A DNA stretch of 64,000 nt from Flavobacterium pisciphilum. GTDB lineage: Bacteria; Bacteroidota; Bacteroidia; Flavobacteriales; Flavobacteriaceae. The notes under the pieces are model-generated. The model had not been told where the DNA came from. It worked only from the letters and a program-made list of their open reading frames with translations, and searched no databases. This document shows, piece by piece, positions 63,801 through 64,000 of the stretch. Within the stretch, counting starts at the first letter, position 1, and the number at the start of each line of letters is the position of its first letter. The translations under genes were made by a program, and so were the position numbers. The DNA is taken from positions 372,001 through 436,000 of the forward strand of contig NZ_JAJJMO010000001.1 of NCBI RefSeq assembly GCF_020905345.1. Direction: 5' to 3'.

Positions 63801-64000
63801 AGCAGTAGAAGTCATATAACTCATATTCTCAACTCCGTTTATTTGCTCTTCCAGAGGTATAATCACACTTTTCAATACTACATCTGCACTTGCCCCTTGA
63901 TATGATGCCGTTACAACAACTGTAGGTGGAGCAATTTCAGGATATTGAGATATAGGCAATGAAGCCAATCCTAGCAATCCCAAAATCACTATTATTATCG
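60900..64000 (-). CDS. RND transporter, HAE1/AcrB family (5' end outside window)
   Basis: About 1032 residues are visible. The frame is open to the window edge (IIIVILGLLGLASLPISQYP), so only the first ~15 residues are missing. VLAIGIVVDDAIVVVEAV carries the proton-relay aspartates; FVPNDDGGAIFGNVVLPPSS and ISQYPEIAPPTVVVTASYQG are porter motifs. Together with the NodT protein it forms a second pump. The adaptor gene is expected just upstream, beyond the window. Confidence 0.92.
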   Translation of the reverse strand, partial: IIIVILGLLGLASLPISQYPEIAPPTVVVTASYQGASADVVLKSVIIPLEEQINGVENMSYMTSTASSNGSATITIFFKQGTNPDMAAVNVQNRVTKATSLLPNEVIKSGITTSKQLSSTAFSFLLYSKDGKYDEKFLDNYLRINIMPEMKRVEGVGGTEIYTSQEYSMRIWLKPDAMATQGLVPDDIITALREQNIEAAPGKIGENSRESVQYALKFTGRLEDPAAFENIVLRSGKQGSLLRLKDVAEIEFGALDYSTSLITQGNVSSGGAISQISGSNARELIIACEDILKKASKDFPPGLEYHTFLNANDFLDASIEKVVYTIIEAFILVFIVVFIFLQDFRSTLIPAIAVPVSIIGTFFFLKLFGFTINLLTLFALVLAIGIVVDDAIVVVEAVHAKLDQGAKSAKKATIHAMSEISGAIISITLIMSAVFIPVTFITGSAGVFYKQFGLTLAVAILISAVNALTLSPALCAILLKPHDPEKTNHPKGFLPKFYASFNVAFEAVTTKYVGAVRFLIRRKWISLVAIAIFGIVFYVLMKNTPTGFVPNDDGGAIFGNVVLPPSSTLERTEEITKEIDSIARSIPEIELSSTLSGMDLIHGNGGSYGALFIRLKPWNERKGKTQDVNSIVGQLFAKTAHIKGASIIFFAAPTLQGFGNSNGFEVQLQDKTGGSYQKFDENIKKFMTEINKRPEIMYATSPFNIGFPELEVNVNVAKCKDAGVSVNAVLNTLQGYFGGIYASDINRFGKQYRVMLQSHPDYRAKESDVNKIFVRTDNGLMAPISEFVTLKKKEGPEFLNRFNLFTSTTVTGAPNAGYSSGDAIKAIEEVAAKTLDRGYTYQFSGLTKEELSSGSQTTLIFGLCLLFIYFLLSAQYKSYILPFSVLLSLPIGLAGAFIFANLFGVDNNIFLQISLIMLIGLLAKNAILIVEFALLHRLSGRSLVQSAIFGARARLRPILMTSFAFIFGLIPLMIATGAGALSNRSIGTAAVGGMLIGTVFGVFVIPILFIIFQTLQEKIGGIKEPIHEPRTI

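Overview
The window reads as chromosomal DNA of a member of the Bacteroidota, most likely Flavobacterium or a close relative. The basis is low GC, -7 boxes of the form TAnnTTTG ahead of many genes, a PorP/SprF-family protein with an OmpA partner (type IX secretion accessory type), TonB-dependent receptors carrying CarboxypepD_reg-like domains, many AraC and LytTR regulators, and intergenic repeats of the 'CTAAATCTGCGTGC' kind. No rRNA, tRNA, CRISPR array, transposase or integrase was recognised. The species assignment is inference.

Region 1 (1-20.3 kb, mostly minus strand) is an accessory cell-surface locus. It holds a 1723-residue protein with about 52 collagen-like repeats, a porP/sprF-ompA operon, two tandem AraC regulator pairs, a DUF4494 gene, and two paralogous secreted proteins of about 690 residues (one followed by a small secreted protein). 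A rigid promoter module, TGATTTTATGA-N7-TGGTAGT-N20-TAnnTTTG, occurs five times: ahead of the collagen-like gene, the porP/sprF operon, both ~690-residue proteins, and leftward ahead of one AraC pair. This suggests one regulon of surface genes with its regulators embedded. The right part is a decayed tandem duplication: 3' fragments of the DUF4494 gene mark each unit boundary.

Region 2 (20.3-25.4 kb) has a divergent MFS exporter/AraC pair of the NimT/NimR type, an exported metallo-beta-lactamase-fold protein, another AraC regulator, a tandem intergenic repeat and an MgtC-like protein. Region 3 (25.5-33.6 kb) is a MacAB-TolC-type export operon preceded by a LytTR two-component system; a 20-bp-period direct repeat lies between that system and a divergent outer-membrane protein gene. 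Region 4 (33.7-45.1 kb) has a large TonB receptor divergent from a signal-peptide-bearing SAM hydroxide adenosyltransferase, an alcohol dehydrogenase, two cupins, an AraC regulator, a methyltransferase, a deoxyribonucleotidase divergent from a DeoR regulator across a palindromic operator, a YdeI-like protein and an alpha/beta hydrolase.

Region 5 (45.7-48.2 kb) has two related secreted proteins sharing a C-terminal module with the collagen-like protein. Region 6 (48.2-64 kb) contains two RND tripartite efflux systems; the second is cut by the window end. Between them lies a putative copper-acquisition cluster: a Cys-motif membrane protein, a Met-rich lipoprotein and a TonB receptor with the CxxxM and HxM motifs of OprC-type copper receptors.

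Several starts were moved downstream of the longest open frame on the basis of signal peptides, paralogue alignment, overlap with the upstream gene, or a -7 box that would otherwise lie inside the reading frame.
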